DNA from: Runella slithyformis DSM 19594
Lineage (GTDB): Bacteria > Bacteroidota > Bacteroidia > Cytophagales > Spirosomataceae
Direction of reading: 5' to 3'
Assembly: GCF_000218895.1 (NCBI RefSeq)
Contig: NC_015703.1
Coordinates: 5,903,001-5,967,000 of the forward strand
Length of the DNA stretch: 64,000 nucleotides
The translations under genes were made by a program, and so were the position numbers. Positions within the stretch are counted from its first letter, which is position 1; the number at the start of each line of letters is the position of its first letter. The notes beneath the pieces were generated by a model that was given only the letters and a program-made list of their open reading frames with translations, made no database searches and was not told the origin of the DNA. Below are positions 7,305 to 16,884 of the stretch, in pieces.

Positions 7305-10300
7305 TTATTTCTGCGTAAATTCTTCCAAAATCGTTTGGTATTCCCTTAAAAACACCTTGAATTCCTGCTCCAGTTTGGGTAAGTCTTCGGCCAATGTGCT
7401 TGTATCGTTGGTTTTCAGCTTTCCTTCACCTACCCGCGCAATTTCAGCGACGCGTGATACGCCGATGGTGCCGGCACTTCCTTTGAGGGTGTGCAGGTTA
7501 CTTTTGATGACCGTAATGTTATTTTCCGTCAACGCCGCCAGCGCTTCATTCACCAACTCGGTTGCCTCGGCAACAAAGTCTTCAAAGATCGAACTCACCA
7601 GCTCCATTCCGCCCAATTGGCGCAACTGTCCGACAATTTCTAAGTCAACAATAGGTAATTTAACCTCCTGCGCAATTTCTTTTTGCTTCTTCTGAAAAGC
7701 CACGCCTTCGTGGAAGGTTTTGCCCGCATCCATGATCTCTTTTACCTTTTGGATCAACACCTGCGCTCGAATCGGCTTCGCCACGTAGTCATCCATGCCC
7801 TGACTCAGGAAGCGCTCCCGGTCTTCTTTCATCGAATAGGCCGTCATCGCCACGACCGTGGGCAGTTTAGTACCAAACAGCTCACGCAGGCGTTGGGTGG
7901 TTTCAATGCCGTCCATATCGGGCATTTGGATATCCATAAATATAGCGTCGTAGTACGGACCCGATGAAGAGAAAATTTCATCCACCAATTGGATTGCCTG
8001 TTTGCCGCTGTCGGCGGTATCCACCACACAACCCGATTTTTTCAGTATCTCACTGGCCACTTTACGGTTCACGAAGTTATCATCCACCAACAGCAGTTTT
8101 GGGTGGTAATCACTGAAGAAATTCTCAAACTTTATTTCCTGATTATCAGCTTTTTGCTGGATTGGACTGATCATCGTTTCTTTGGTCTCGAATGTAAACC
8201 AAAACGTACTGCCCCGATCAACATTCGACTCCACCCCGATCTCTCCTTTCATCAATCGGCACAATTCTTTCGAGATAGCCAACCCCAACCCCGTACCGCC
8301 GAAGGTTTTACGCGAGGAAGTATCCACCTGACTGAACGCATTGAACAGGAGGTTTAGGTTTTCGGTGGAGATACCGATGCCCGAATCCTGTACTTCGACC
8401 TTGATTTTATGGAATTTACCTTTGGTCCAGACCGATGACACCTTCAGTTTCACCGAGCCGTTTTCCGTAAACTTAATGGCGTTGGAAGTCAGATTGGAAA
8501 GTATCTGTAACAAACGGGTTTGGTCGGCAATGATGAATTGCGGCAGGTTTTCTTCAAAATGAAAACTGAGGGTATTGTGCTTATTGCGAGCCGTTTGGGC
8601 AAACAGCGCCGTCAGTTTTTCAAAGATCTCTTCCAAAGCCACGGGGGCTTCGTTGAGCGCCATTTTTCCCGCTTCGATTTTGGAAAGGTCCAGAATATCG
8701 TTCAAAATATTGAGCAGCGTACCCGACGACCGACGCATGGTCAGAATATAATCTTTCTGCTCGGGATTCAGCGGCGTCTCGTTCAGCAGGTCAATCATCC
8801 CGATGATACCGTTCATCGGGGTGCGTATCTCGTGGCTCATATTGGCCAGGAAGCGCTCTTTCACTTTCAGCGAACGCTCCGCTTCCTCTTTAGCTTTGAC
8901 GAGCTCTTCCTGATTGCGTTTCAATTCCGTGATATCCCGCGCCAAAGCCGCCACAATGGGGGCACCGTCTTCGTCGCGCAGGAGCAGCATATTAAACATG
9001 AACTGCCGAATGGTACCGTCTTTGATGCGCAGTTCGGCCTCAAAATTTCGGAGGCTTTTATCCCGGCGCAAACGCACCAAAGCCGCGTGAATACGGCCCT
9101 GATCTACAAAATAATCTGTGACATTGGTCCCCATAGCCTGCTCTATCGTGTAGCCGGTGCGCTTCAATACGGAAGGGCTTATCATCGTAATTTTGCCCGT
9201 ACGGTCAGTACGAACATAGATATCCTGAAGGTTAACAAAAATACCGCGAAACTTCTCCTCACTTTGCTGCATCGACAGTTCGGCCAGCTTCCGGGGCGTG
9301 ATATCCCGCGCGACCCCCGACACCTCCTCAATGATTCCTTCTTTGGGTTGGATTGGGTTCAGGCTGAATTCCAGCCACATGTCGCCTTCGCCGTTGCGGG
9401 TTTCGATCTTCATCTCAAAGCCCTGCGGATGACCGCGAAATGCCTGCCGATACCGCTCTTCCATTAGGCGACGATTCTCGGTGGTCATCAGTTGCCAGCC
9501 CAGGCGCTCAGTCGTGGTATTGATCGCCGGAGTGGTGCGCAGATGCTGTTGTAAGAAAGTTGAATAATTTTTGTTAAAAGAGGTCAGCTGCAATGCTTTA
9601 TTTACCGACCAGATGAGGTACGCACTGCTGTCAAAAATGGCGTTTAAACGGGCCGTTTGGCGGTTGAGGTCGGCCTCGTTTTGTTTACGGGCAATCGCCA
9701 ATGCCACCTGCCCGGAGATAAACTCCAGCATTTCGAGGTTTCTGGGGCGATATTGATTGGAGTTGGAGTACGATTTCACCCCGATGATTCCCGTGACCCG
9801 GTCACCGATACGTAACGGCACACAAAGCAGTACTTTCGGTATCTGCCCGTACATATAAAGCCCCTGTTTTTCGGCGAGTTCTACAATATCTCCTTCGTAA
9901 AGGAACAAGGGTTTATTGGCCCGAATCGCGTATTCTGTCAGACCGTTACCGATTTTGCGTTTGGTGAAACGAACGTTCTCTTTAAAATATTCATCTACAT
10001 AATAAGGGAAATACATGTAGCTCTTGGTCGGGTCATAGAGCGCAATAAAGAAGTTGCGGGCGTCAATGACCTTGCCTAACTCTTCGTGGACCCGACCGTA
10101 AAATTCGTCCAGATCCTGCGTTTTGATCATCCAATTGGCAATGCTGTAATACAGACTCTGCGAACGCTCGGCTCGTACACGGCTTGTGGCGTCGTGCAGA
10201 ATACAGCGAAAAGCCGTGGGTTTATCGTTTTCGTACCGACAGGTGACGCTGCCCGTCAGATATATTTTCTTACGTTGTTTACTCCAAAAAACGGTTTCAA

Positions 10301-10922
10301 AATCCGGCACTTTTTCTCCCTCTTCCACGCGTTTCAGGAGTTGCAGCGTGGCATTGGCAGCATCGGGCCAGAGGACATCTTTCAGCGAAAGCGACACCAG
10401 CTCATCGGCCTCATAGCCGAGACGTTCGCGCCACGCCCGGTTGACAAACAAAAACCGTCCGTCCAGCGATACCAACTGAATCAAATCGCTCGTATTGTCG
10501 ATCAGGTCCTGCAATTGGGCATTGGATTTATTGAGGGCTGTAGTAACCCTCAATTTGTTGGTGGCATCTTCACCGATCAGTGTAAAATCAACGATTTCGT
10601 CCGATTTTCGATGGATGATCAATGAATTGACCTGAACTCTGCGAACATTCTTATTTTTGGCAATTAACGGAATCTCCCTAAATTCCGCCAATTTACCCCG
10701 TTCCAACGACTCACGGAGAAACGCCTGTATTTCGTCACGTTGGTCATTGGCGAGCAGATCGTCAAAAAAATTAAATCGGTGCAGGTCTTCCGGGCTCCAC
10801 CCAAGCATCCGGGTCGTATAGGCATTGGCATAACGAATCGCCCCATTGGGAAATACCGTCAGGCCAAAGAGGTTCAACTGCTCAATAAAAGGATTGGGTT
10901 CGATAATGAATGGGGTTTCCAC
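7305..10922 (-). CDS. Soluble hybrid sensor histidine kinase (PAS/GAF-HisKA-HATPase-REC-Hpt)
   Basis: 1205 aa with no signal peptide or membrane segment, so a cytoplasmic sensor. Order: PAS (about 5-120), PAS (about 135-250), GAF (about 265-425), PAS (about 435-555), PAS (about 565-685), HisKA with phospho-accepting His697 in MSHEIRTPM, HATPase_c with DSGIGIS and GGTGLGLAIS, a receiver domain with Asp997 in FMDIQMPDMDG, and an Hpt domain with His1144 in LHTLKGSAG. All phosphorelay residues are present, so phosphate can pass His-Asp-His and on to a separate response regulator, which is not next door. Signals are unknown; GAF and PAS suggest small-molecule or redox input. No partner gene lies in the 10.9-11.4 kb gap. 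Confidence 0.95.
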   Translation of the reverse strand: METPFIIEPNPFIEQLNLFGLTVFPNGAIRYANAYTTRMLGWSPEDLHRFNFFDDLLANDQRDEIQAFLRESLERGKLAEFREIPLIAKNKNVRRVQVNSLIIHRKSDEIVDFTLIGEDATNKLRVTTALNKSNAQLQDLIDNTSDLIQLVSLDGRFLFVNRAWRERLGYEADELVSLSLKDVLWPDAANATLQLLKRVEEGEKVPDFETVFWSKQRKKIYLTGSVTCRYENDKPTAFRCILHDATSRVRAERSQSLYYSIANWMIKTQDLDEFYGRVHEELGKVIDARNFFIALYDPTKSYMYFPYYVDEYFKENVRFTKRKIGNGLTEYAIRANKPLFLYEGDIVELAEKQGLYMYGQIPKVLLCVPLRIGDRVTGIIGVKSYSNSNQYRPRNLEMLEFISGQVALAIARKQNEADLNRQTARLNAIFDSSAYLIWSVNKALQLTSFNKNYSTFLQQHLRTTPAINTTTERLGWQLMTTENRRLMEERYRQAFRGHPQGFEMKIETRNGEGDMWLEFSLNPIQPKEGIIEEVSGVARDITPRKLAELSMQQSEEKFRGIFVNLQDIYVRTDRTGKITMISPSVLKRTGYTIEQAMGTNVTDYFVDQGRIHAALVRLRRDKSLRNFEAELRIKDGTIRQFMFNMLLLRDEDGAPIVAALARDITELKRNQEELVKAKEEAERSLKVKERFLANMSHEIRTPMNGIIGMIDLLNETPLNPEQKDYILTMRRSSGTLLNILNDILDLSKIEAGKMALNEAPVALEEIFEKLTALFAQTARNKHNTLSFHFEENLPQFIIADQTRLLQILSNLTSNAIKFTENGSVKLKVSSVWTKGKFHKIKVEVQDSGIGISTENLNLLFNAFSQVDTSSRKTFGGTGLGLAISKELCRLMKGEIGVESNVDRGSTFWFTFETKETMISPIQQKADNQEIKFENFFSDYHPKLLLVDDNFVNRKVASEILKKSGCVVDTADSGKQAIQLVDEIFSSSGPYYDAIFMDIQMPDMDGIETTQRLRELFGTKLPTVVAMTAYSMKEDRERFLSQGMDDYVAKPIRAQVLIQKVKEIMDAGKTFHEGVAFQKKQKEIAQEVKLPIVDLEIVGQLRQLGGMELVSSIFEDFVAEATELVNEALAALTENNITVIKSNLHTLKGSAGTIGVSRVAEIARVGEGKLKTNDTSTLAEDLPKLEQEFKVFLREYQTILEEFTQK

Positions 10923-11381
10923 GATTATACTGTTTAATATGTACGATTGCCGGAGGGCGAATTTATCTATTTTTCATTGGGAATACATTTTCTTCTTCTT
11001 GGGAAAAACCGTATTCCCCTATTTTCAGTATTGACGGTATAGGTACTGCATTCCTGCGAAAGAACCTCAAATACTCATCATGTATTCAACCGGATTGGCT
11101 TCCGGGTACGTAAGCCTCTTTTTCCGCAGACGATACCGTTTCAGCGCTACACCCGGATGGATAACATGGCCGGCCATCATGCCTTTTTTTCTGAATATGC
11201 CGCCGGCAAGGTAAGGAAAAATTGGGATTTGAGTAAAAAGAGGAGTCATAATCACGAAAAGGAGCGAACGGGCAAAGGGAATAAATTGCTTCTCGGTGCC
11301 TTTACGTGATTCGTTTTAGCCAAAACTAACGTACTTTCGTGGCATAATAGCGAAAACAGGCCAATGGCTTGCCCCGAAAGC
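10923..11381. other. Intergenic region between divergent kinase and rsmA genes
   Basis: Both start regions must lie here. A minus-strand frame at 11067-11255 (62 codons, with an internal ATG giving 37 basic residues) has protein-like text but no match I know; I do not call it a gene. A TACTTTCG box near 11331-11338 resembles the Bacteroidota -7 element and could serve rsmA. Nothing else is clear. Confidence 0.4.
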
Positions 11382-12176
11382 ATGAAAGTAAGACCCAAAA
11401 AACATTTAGGACAGCATTTTTTGCGTGACTTAGACGCTTCAAAGCGCATCGCCGATCTGCTGTCCGGTCACGAAAACTACGATACCGTCCTGGAAATCGG
11501 CCCCGGCATGGGCGTACTGACGCAGTTTATTTTGCCAAAATCGGAGTATAGCACTTACGTCATCGAGATCGACCGTGAGTCGGTCGCGTACCTGAAAGTC
11601 AACTTCCCAACCCTCGAAGGCCGCATTATCGAGGGCGACTTCCTGCGCATGGACCTGAAAGCATGGATCGAATCCGTTTCGCCGCGTCCGTCTTTTGCCA
11701 TCATCGGCAATTACCCTTACAACATTTCGTCGCAGATCCTGTTTAAAGCCTTAGAATACAAAGATTTTGTGCCCGAGATCGTGGGCATGTTTCAGAAAGA
11801 AGTAGCAATGCGCATTGCTTCGCCGCCCGGCAAAAAGGACTACGGCATTCTGAGCGTATTGTTACAGGCTTATTATGACATTGAGTACTCCTTTTCAGTA
11901 CCCCCGGAAGCGTTCGATCCGCCGCCTAAGGTCACTTCGGGGGTCATTCGCCTGAGGCGGAATACCGTTACGCAATTGGAGTGTGATGAGAAGAAATTCG
12001 TTCAGGTAGTAAAGGCAGGCTTCAACCAACGACGCAAAACGCTGCGAAACGCCCTCAAACCCATGGGTATTCAGTTCGACCACCCGCTGTTGGACAAACG
12101 GGCCGAGCAATTGGGGGTGGCAGAATTTGTGCTTTTAACCAACTTAGTCACTGCCCCTGCACCAGTGGTTGAGTAG
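11382..12176 (+). CDS. rsmA: 16S rRNA (adenine1518/1519-N6)-dimethyltransferase
   Basis: 264 aa from ATG at 11382 (MKVRPKKHLGQHFL); the frame opens at 11364 but the family starts here. RsmA dimethylates two adjacent adenines in helix 45 of 16S rRNA during 30S maturation. Motifs: KKHLGQHFL, the S-adenosylmethionine loop LEIGPGMGVLT, EIDRES, and the catalytic IIGNYPYNISSQI (NxPY type). VPPEAFDPPPKV and FNQRRKTLRNAL are the C-terminal family signatures. Length and motifs are complete. The known substrate and the kasugamycin-resistance phenotype of mutants are family knowledge. Confidence 0.97.
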   Translation: MKVRPKKHLGQHFLRDLDASKRIADLLSGHENYDTVLEIGPGMGVLTQFILPKSEYSTYVIEIDRESVAYLKVNFPTLEGRIIEGDFLRMDLKAWIESVSPRPSFAIIGNYPYNISSQILFKALEYKDFVPEIVGMFQKEVAMRIASPPGKKDYGILSVLLQAYYDIEYSFSVPPEAFDPPPKVTSGVIRLRRNTVTQLECDEKKFVQVVKAGFNQRRKTLRNALKPMGIQFDHPLLDKRAEQLGVAEFVLLTNLVTAPAPVVE

Positions 12177-12232
12177 TCCGATGCCTGCGCGTCCGGAAAC
12201 AGTCAAGTGCTGCGTTTCAAACTCGATAATTT

Positions 12233-12312
12233 GCAACTCATGACTATAAATGACCATCTCATGACCAACCATGACAACCCATGACCAACCTATGACAAAA
12301 AATGACCACCCT
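12233..12312. repeat. Degenerate ATGACCA-type short tandem repeats
   Basis: Between rsmA and mgtE the sequence repeats ATGAC-based words at near-regular spacing: ATGACTATAA, ATGACCATCTC, ATGACCAACC, ATGACAACCC, ATGACCAACCT, ATGACAAAAA and ATGACCACCC. They resemble the short tandemly repeated repetitive sequences common in cyanobacterial and Bacteroidota intergenic DNA. They sit right upstream of the mgtE start and could affect its leader. Confidence 0.6.
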
Positions 12313-12328
12313 TGATCCTTGATGAGCA

Positions 12329-13678
12329 ATGACGTTCGAGTTGACCAAAGAATACCTGGAGGAAATTGAAAAGGCCGTTGCTGCACGGGATGAAGAGCAA
12401 TTGCGCACGGCCATGGAAGAATTGTACCCGGCCGACATCAGCAGTATTTTGTACGAGCTTGATACCGAGCCGGCACATTATCTGTTCAGTTTGTTGGATA
12501 CCGAAATAGGAGCTGAAATTCTGGCCAACATTGACGAAGACGACCGACGTCGTTTTTTGGAGGATTTTACCTCGGTCGAAATTGCCCGTTACATTGAAGT
12601 GTTTGACTCCGACGACGCCGTAGACCTGCTCAAAGAGCAACCCATTCAAATTCGCGAGGAGGTCATCGGCCTGTTACAGGACCGCGAACAGGCGCGTTTT
12701 ATCATTGACCTGCTCCCCTACGACGAAGACGTAGCGGGCGGATTGATGCAGAAAGAATTGGTCAAAGCCAACGTCAATTGGACCGTTAACGAGTGCATTG
12801 AAGAAATTCGCAAACAGGCCGAAGACGTTGAAAAGGTATACGCCGTTTATGTGGTCGACGACGATCAGACCCTGCTGGGGCTGATCTCCCTCAAAAACCT
12901 GGTCCTGGCCCGCAAAAATACCAAGATCGGCAATATGTACGACGAGGACATCCACTACGTCGAAACCTTCCGCCCGGTCGAAGAAGTCACCGAAATCATG
13001 CAGCGCTATGACCTGGAAGCCATTCCGGTAGTCAACGTACAAAAACGCCTGCTCGGACGCATTACGATCGACGATATTTTGGACGTAGTGACCGAAAAAG
13101 CCGAGGAAGACATTCAGGCCATTTCGGGTATCACGGGCGAGGTCGAAGAAGACGACAGCCTGTGGGATCAGGTCAAGGCGCGTTTGCCGTGGCTCATCGT
13201 GGGCGTCATCGGCAGTTTGATGGCCGCCACGGTCATCCGGTTCTTTGAAGGAGAGTTGACCAAGATCGCCGCTTTGGCCATGTTCATCCCCATCATGGGC
13301 TCGACGGGCGGCAACGTAGGCATTCAGACCGCTTCGCTCATCGTACAGGCCCTGGCCGACAAAACGGGTTTGGAGATCAGTTGGAAAGAACGTTTACTCA
13401 AGATCGTCGCCATTGCTTCGCTCAATGGCGTGATCATCGGCGTGTTGGCAGGCGTATACGTGCTCATTTTCAGCGAAACCCAGCTCTTCTGGGTGGTGAG
13501 TTTATCATTACTCGCCGTGGTGCTGCTGGCTTCCTTTATGGGCACCGTCACACCGCTCGTTCTCAATCGCTTCGGTATCAACCCTGCCGTAGCTTCGGGC
13601 CCTTTCATCACTACAGCCAACGACTTGGTGGGCATTGGTACGTACTTTTTGATTGCCCATTTTTTGTTGAAGATATGA
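12329..13678 (+). CDS. mgtE: Magnesium transporter MgtE
   Basis: 449 aa inner-membrane Mg2+ channel. Order: acidic N-domain with superhelical repeats (about 1-130), two CBS domains (about 135-255, with YAVYVVDDDQTLLGLISLKNL and IPVVNVQKRLLGRITIDDI-like text), an acidic linker helix, then five membrane helices (about 285-449). The pore signature is seen as PIMGSTGGNVGIQT, and SGPFITTANDLVGI follows near the last helices. In the known structure Mg2+ binding to N and CBS domains closes the pore. The start ATG at 12329 follows a repeat-rich leader. Complete and ordinary; no Mg2+ riboswitch is obvious in the 150-base leader. Confidence 0.95.
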   Translation: MTFELTKEYLEEIEKAVAARDEEQLRTAMEELYPADISSILYELDTEPAHYLFSLLDTEIGAEILANIDEDDRRRFLEDFTSVEIARYIEVFDSDDAVDLLKEQPIQIREEVIGLLQDREQARFIIDLLPYDEDVAGGLMQKELVKANVNWTVNECIEEIRKQAEDVEKVYAVYVVDDDQTLLGLISLKNLVLARKNTKIGNMYDEDIHYVETFRPVEEVTEIMQRYDLEAIPVVNVQKRLLGRITIDDILDVVTEKAEEDIQAISGITGEVEEDDSLWDQVKARLPWLIVGVIGSLMAATVIRFFEGELTKIAALAMFIPIMGSTGGNVGIQTASLIVQALADKTGLEISWKERLLKIVAIASLNGVIIGVLAGVYVLIFSETQLFWVVSLSLLAVVLLASFMGTVTPLVLNRFGINPAVASGPFITTANDLVGIGTYFLIAHFLLKI

Positions 13679-13771
13679 GTATGAGATGATTGAGTATCCA
13701 ATGAAGTTACTCTTGATGTACTGACTCATTTGACCGTTGAAAACCATACAGGAAACCCGTAACTTTACCGC

Positions 13772-14776
13772 ATGGAATATTGGGAAGAAATAAATGAGAA
13801 GTTAAGGCCGTGGGTTGATTCGAAGTTGAACAAAACGGTAGTTGACCTTTTTGCCGGCTGTGGCGGGCTTTCACTTGGCTTTGAAGCCAATGGCTTTAAA
13901 ACCATTGGTTATGAGATGGATACAAATGCCTGTGAGACCTATAATCAAAATTTACTGGGAGCCTGTATCAACGAAAAACTGACCCCAGAATCTATGTACC
14001 CCAAAGCGGATATCGTCATAGGCGGCCCACCCTGTCAACCGTTCAGTGTTGGCGGGAAGCAGCTTGGTCTCAAAGATTCAAGAGATGGTTTCCCTATTTT
14101 CTTATCCGCCATTCGGCAATTAAACCCTGAAATACTCTTATTTGAAAATGTGCGGGGAATGCTGTATAAAAATAAATGGTACCTAAAAGAAGTGATTGAA
14201 GAACTGGAAAAATTAGGGTATTACATTAATTATGCTTTGCTCAACGCTGTAAACTACGAAGTACCCCAAAATCGGGAACGAGTTATCGTCATTGGCTCTA
14301 AAAACAAAATCAACTTACCAACCAAAGCAAATCGTATAGTCACCGCAGGACAGGCATTAGGTGAGCTTGCTTTCCAATTTGATGAGGGCTCAAAATTTTT
14401 CACCGAATCCATGGATAGGTACGTTGCCAACTACGAAAAAGCCTCCAAATGTATCAATCCGCGAGATTTATATTTAGACCGCCCTGCCCGAACGCTGACG
14501 TGTAGAAATTTAGCAGGAGCCACCGGAGATATGCACCGAGTAAGATTAAGCGATGGAAGAAGAAGAAGAATTACGGTAAGGGAAGCGGCAAGGTTGCAAA
14601 GTTTCCCGGATTGGTTTGAATTTTCAGGAACTGAAACCAATCAATACAATCAAATTGGTAATGCCGTTGCGCCTTATTTTGCCTATCATTTGGCGCAAAA
14701 CATTAAAAATCATCTGATGAGAAAAACAGGCAACCAATACCAGTACACTGAAAATCAACAACTCCAATTATTTTAA
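13772..14776 (+). CDS. DNA (cytosine-5) methyltransferase, type II
   Basis: 334 aa. C5 methyltransferase motifs are in order: I (VVDLFAGCGGLSLGFEANG, about 23-41), IV with catalytic Cys88 in GGPPCQPFS, VI (LFENVRG), VIII (PQNRERVIVIG) and X (IGNAVAP). The target recognition region between VIII and IX is short. A one-base gap separates its stop from the nuclease gene, so the pair forms a restriction-modification operon in which this enzyme protects host DNA. Codon and base use are AT-richer than in flanking mgtE and NmrA-like genes, which suggests transfer. The recognition site cannot be read from the sequence. Confidence 0.95.
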   Translation: MEYWEEINEKLRPWVDSKLNKTVVDLFAGCGGLSLGFEANGFKTIGYEMDTNACETYNQNLLGACINEKLTPESMYPKADIVIGGPPCQPFSVGGKQLGLKDSRDGFPIFLSAIRQLNPEILLFENVRGMLYKNKWYLKEVIEELEKLGYYINYALLNAVNYEVPQNRERVIVIGSKNKINLPTKANRIVTAGQALGELAFQFDEGSKFFTESMDRYVANYEKASKCINPRDLYLDRPARTLTCRNLAGATGDMHRVRLSDGRRRRITVREAARLQSFPDWFEFSGTETNQYNQIGNAVAPYFAYHLAQNIKNHLMRKTGNQYQYTENQQLQLF

Positions 14777-14777
14777 A

Positions 14778-15791
14778 ATGAAACCATATATCAGTCCCGA
14801 GGAATCAAAAACATTCAAAGAAAAACCAATTGAAATTCAGGAACTGATTAACACAGCACTTTACATTCTTGATTGTTTCGGAATACCCTTAGAAGCAACT
14901 CCCCGAAGATTAGAAAGAACAGCAATTGCCTTCTTGGCAAGCAGTAATATTAAGAAGATTGCAGATATTAAAAATGCAAAAGACCTGAACAGTGGCTATT
15001 CGCTGAAAACAAGGGAGATAATCACTTTTGTGAACGAGCATTTTAATGAAACCATCAGTCCGGGTTCTTATGATGACATAAGAAGAAAAGATTTGAAACT
15101 ATTGACAATTGCAGAAGTCGTTTTGCAATCAAGTCCAAATTCTGCGACGAATGATTCGACTCGCGGTTATTCTTTAAATCCTACGTATGGTGAACTTGTC
15201 AGAAGTTTTGGATCTCCGAATTGGGAGCAAACTGTTGCTGAAAGGCTAAAAGATATTGAACCGCTTAGTCAAAAACTGAAAAGAGAAAGGACAATTTCAA
15301 AAGTAGACGTTACTCTTCCATCAGGTGGGCATCTTTCATGTTCTATTGGGGAGCATAATGATTTACAAAAAGCTATTATAGAGGAGTTTTTGCCGAGATA
15401 TGGACATGGTGCAGAAGTTCTTTATGTTGGCGACACTTCGGATAAATACTTGTATTTGGAAAAAGAAAAACTGGAACAGTTAAGATTTTTTGAAATTTCG
15501 CATGAAGAATTACCTGACGTAATCGCCTATTCCAAGAAAAAAAATTGGTTATATTTAATTGAGGCCGTTCACTCTTCAGGACCCATCAATGAAATTCGTC
15601 TCCTACAGCTACAAAAGCTGACAAAAGACTGTACAGCCGACATAGTTTATATAACGGCTTTTTTAAACCGACAAAAATTTCGTCAGTTTATGACTGAAAT
15701 AGCCTGGGAAACAGAGGTTTGGACCGCGGATAATCCTGACCATCTGGTTCACTTCAACGGAGATAAATTCCTCGGGCCATACAGTAAGTAA
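14778..15791 (+). CDS. BsuBI/PstI family type II restriction endonuclease
   Basis: 337 aa. The N-terminal helical half (about 1-150, LINTALYILDCFGIPLEATP, then RRLERTAIAFLA) and the C-terminal catalytic half match the BsuBI/PstI family as I know it: GELVRSFGS, then EFLPRYGHGAEVLYVGDT, then LPDVIAYSKKKNWLYLIEAV, which carries the PD...(E)xK-like acidic/lysine residues, and DIVYITAFLNRQKFR. The classic family members cut CTGCAG and pair with N6-adenine methyltransferases; here the partner is a C5 methyltransferase. Starts one base after the methyltransferase stop (TAA-A-ATG), so translation is probably coupled. AT-rich like its partner. The family call is confident; the target site is unknown. 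Confidence 0.88.
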   Translation: MKPYISPEESKTFKEKPIEIQELINTALYILDCFGIPLEATPRRLERTAIAFLASSNIKKIADIKNAKDLNSGYSLKTREIITFVNEHFNETISPGSYDDIRRKDLKLLTIAEVVLQSSPNSATNDSTRGYSLNPTYGELVRSFGSPNWEQTVAERLKDIEPLSQKLKRERTISKVDVTLPSGGHLSCSIGEHNDLQKAIIEEFLPRYGHGAEVLYVGDTSDKYLYLEKEKLEQLRFFEISHEELPDVIAYSKKKNWLYLIEAVHSSGPINEIRLLQLQKLTKDCTADIVYITAFLNRQKFRQFMTEIAWETEVWTADNPDHLVHFNGDKFLGPYSK

Positions 15792-15908
15792 ATCATGAAC
15801 CTTCTTCCGTGGGGAGCAGGGTTAATTTCATACCGAATCCCCATAAGCCAAAACAATTCTTCATTGGATAAGCTTACGTATATACAAGCTACTGTAACTA
15901 ATCTATTA

Positions 15909-16820
15909 ATGAAGAATATCATCGCAGTGGCAGGAGCCACGGGCAACCTCGGAAGCCAAATATGCCAAGCCTTAGTGGCAAAAGGAGCGGAGGTGCGGGC
16001 CATTGTCCGCCCGGAAAGTGACCCGGAAAAGATACAACAGCTCGAACGTTTAGGGGTCCGGGTCCTGAAGGTCAATATGCTCAGCGCAGAAGAAATCTCC
16101 CGGGCTTTTTGGGGCGCGTCCTGCGTGGTATCGGCGCTGGCGGGCTTACGGGATGTCATCATTGACACCCAAAAGATCGTGTTGGATGCGGCCGTGGCGG
16201 CGGGAGTTCCGCGCTTTATCCCTTCCGATTATTCGTTGGATTTTACGAAATTTTCGCCCGGCGAAAACCGAAACCTGGACCTCCGTCGAGAATTTCATGC
16301 CTATTTGGACGCGCAGCCCATTGCCGCCACCACCATTTTCAACGGTGCCTTTGCCGAGTTGTTGACCGATCAGATGCCTCTCATTCTTTTTAAACAAAAA
16401 TGGATTTTGTATTGGGGCAACGCCGACCACCGCCTAGGCTTTACCACCATCCCGAATACGGCCGAATTTACCGCTAACGCGGCGCTTGATCCTGCCACTC
16501 CCCGCTTTTTGAGCGTTGCCGGCGACCAAGTGAGCCCTCGGGAACTTAAAACGATTGTATCAGAATTGACAGGTGAAAAATTCTCTCTTTTTCGGCCCGG
16601 AGGATTGGGATTGTTGAGCGTGTTGATAAAAATAGCGCGTAGGGTGGCCCCGGGCAAAAACGACCTGTATCCCGCCTGGCAGGGAATGCAGTACATGCGT
16701 AATATGGGTGATAAACGGGCCACGCTGACCAAAACCGACAATAATCGCTACCCACATATGCACTGGACCACCGTCAAAGAACTGATCGCGGCGCATTATG
16801 CTCATTCCACCAACCCCTAA
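15909..16820 (+). CDS. NmrA-like NAD(P)-binding oxidoreductase
   Basis: 303 aa from ATG at 15909 (MKNIIAVAGATGNLGSQIC). The frame is open from 15795, but the upstream part does not look like this fold. The Rossmann loop GATGNLGSQI is at residues 8-17; VRAIVRPES and GVPRFIPSDYSLDF are typical of the NmrA/isoflavone reductase group of atypical short-chain dehydrogenases. The catalytic YxxxK motif is not evident, as in regulatory NmrA-type members, so it may sense NAD(P) rather than reduce a substrate. Cytoplasmic. Its composition returns to that of the chromosome after the restriction operon. Confidence 0.82.
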   Translation: MKNIIAVAGATGNLGSQICQALVAKGAEVRAIVRPESDPEKIQQLERLGVRVLKVNMLSAEEISRAFWGASCVVSALAGLRDVIIDTQKIVLDAAVAAGVPRFIPSDYSLDFTKFSPGENRNLDLRREFHAYLDAQPIAATTIFNGAFAELLTDQMPLILFKQKWILYWGNADHRLGFTTIPNTAEFTANAALDPATPRFLSVAGDQVSPRELKTIVSELTGEKFSLFRPGGLGLLSVLIKIARRVAPGKNDLYPAWQGMQYMRNMGDKRATLTKTDNNRYPHMHWTTVKELIAAHYAHSTNP

Positions 16821-16884
16821 CCAACGGGCGGCATTAGCTTTTTTAACAAATTTACTTTAGAGTAAATACCGATTTGCCTCCTTC

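Noticed and set aside
6828..7695. Plus-strand frames of 173 and 235 codons
   Set aside because: They are made from the tandem repeat and the antisense of two minus-strand genes; the repeated LRSFLDF text is a translation of the DNA repeat, not a protein family.
11067..11255. 62-codon minus-strand frame between the kinase and rsmA
   Set aside because: Basic, without recognisable motif or start signal; not enough to call a gene.
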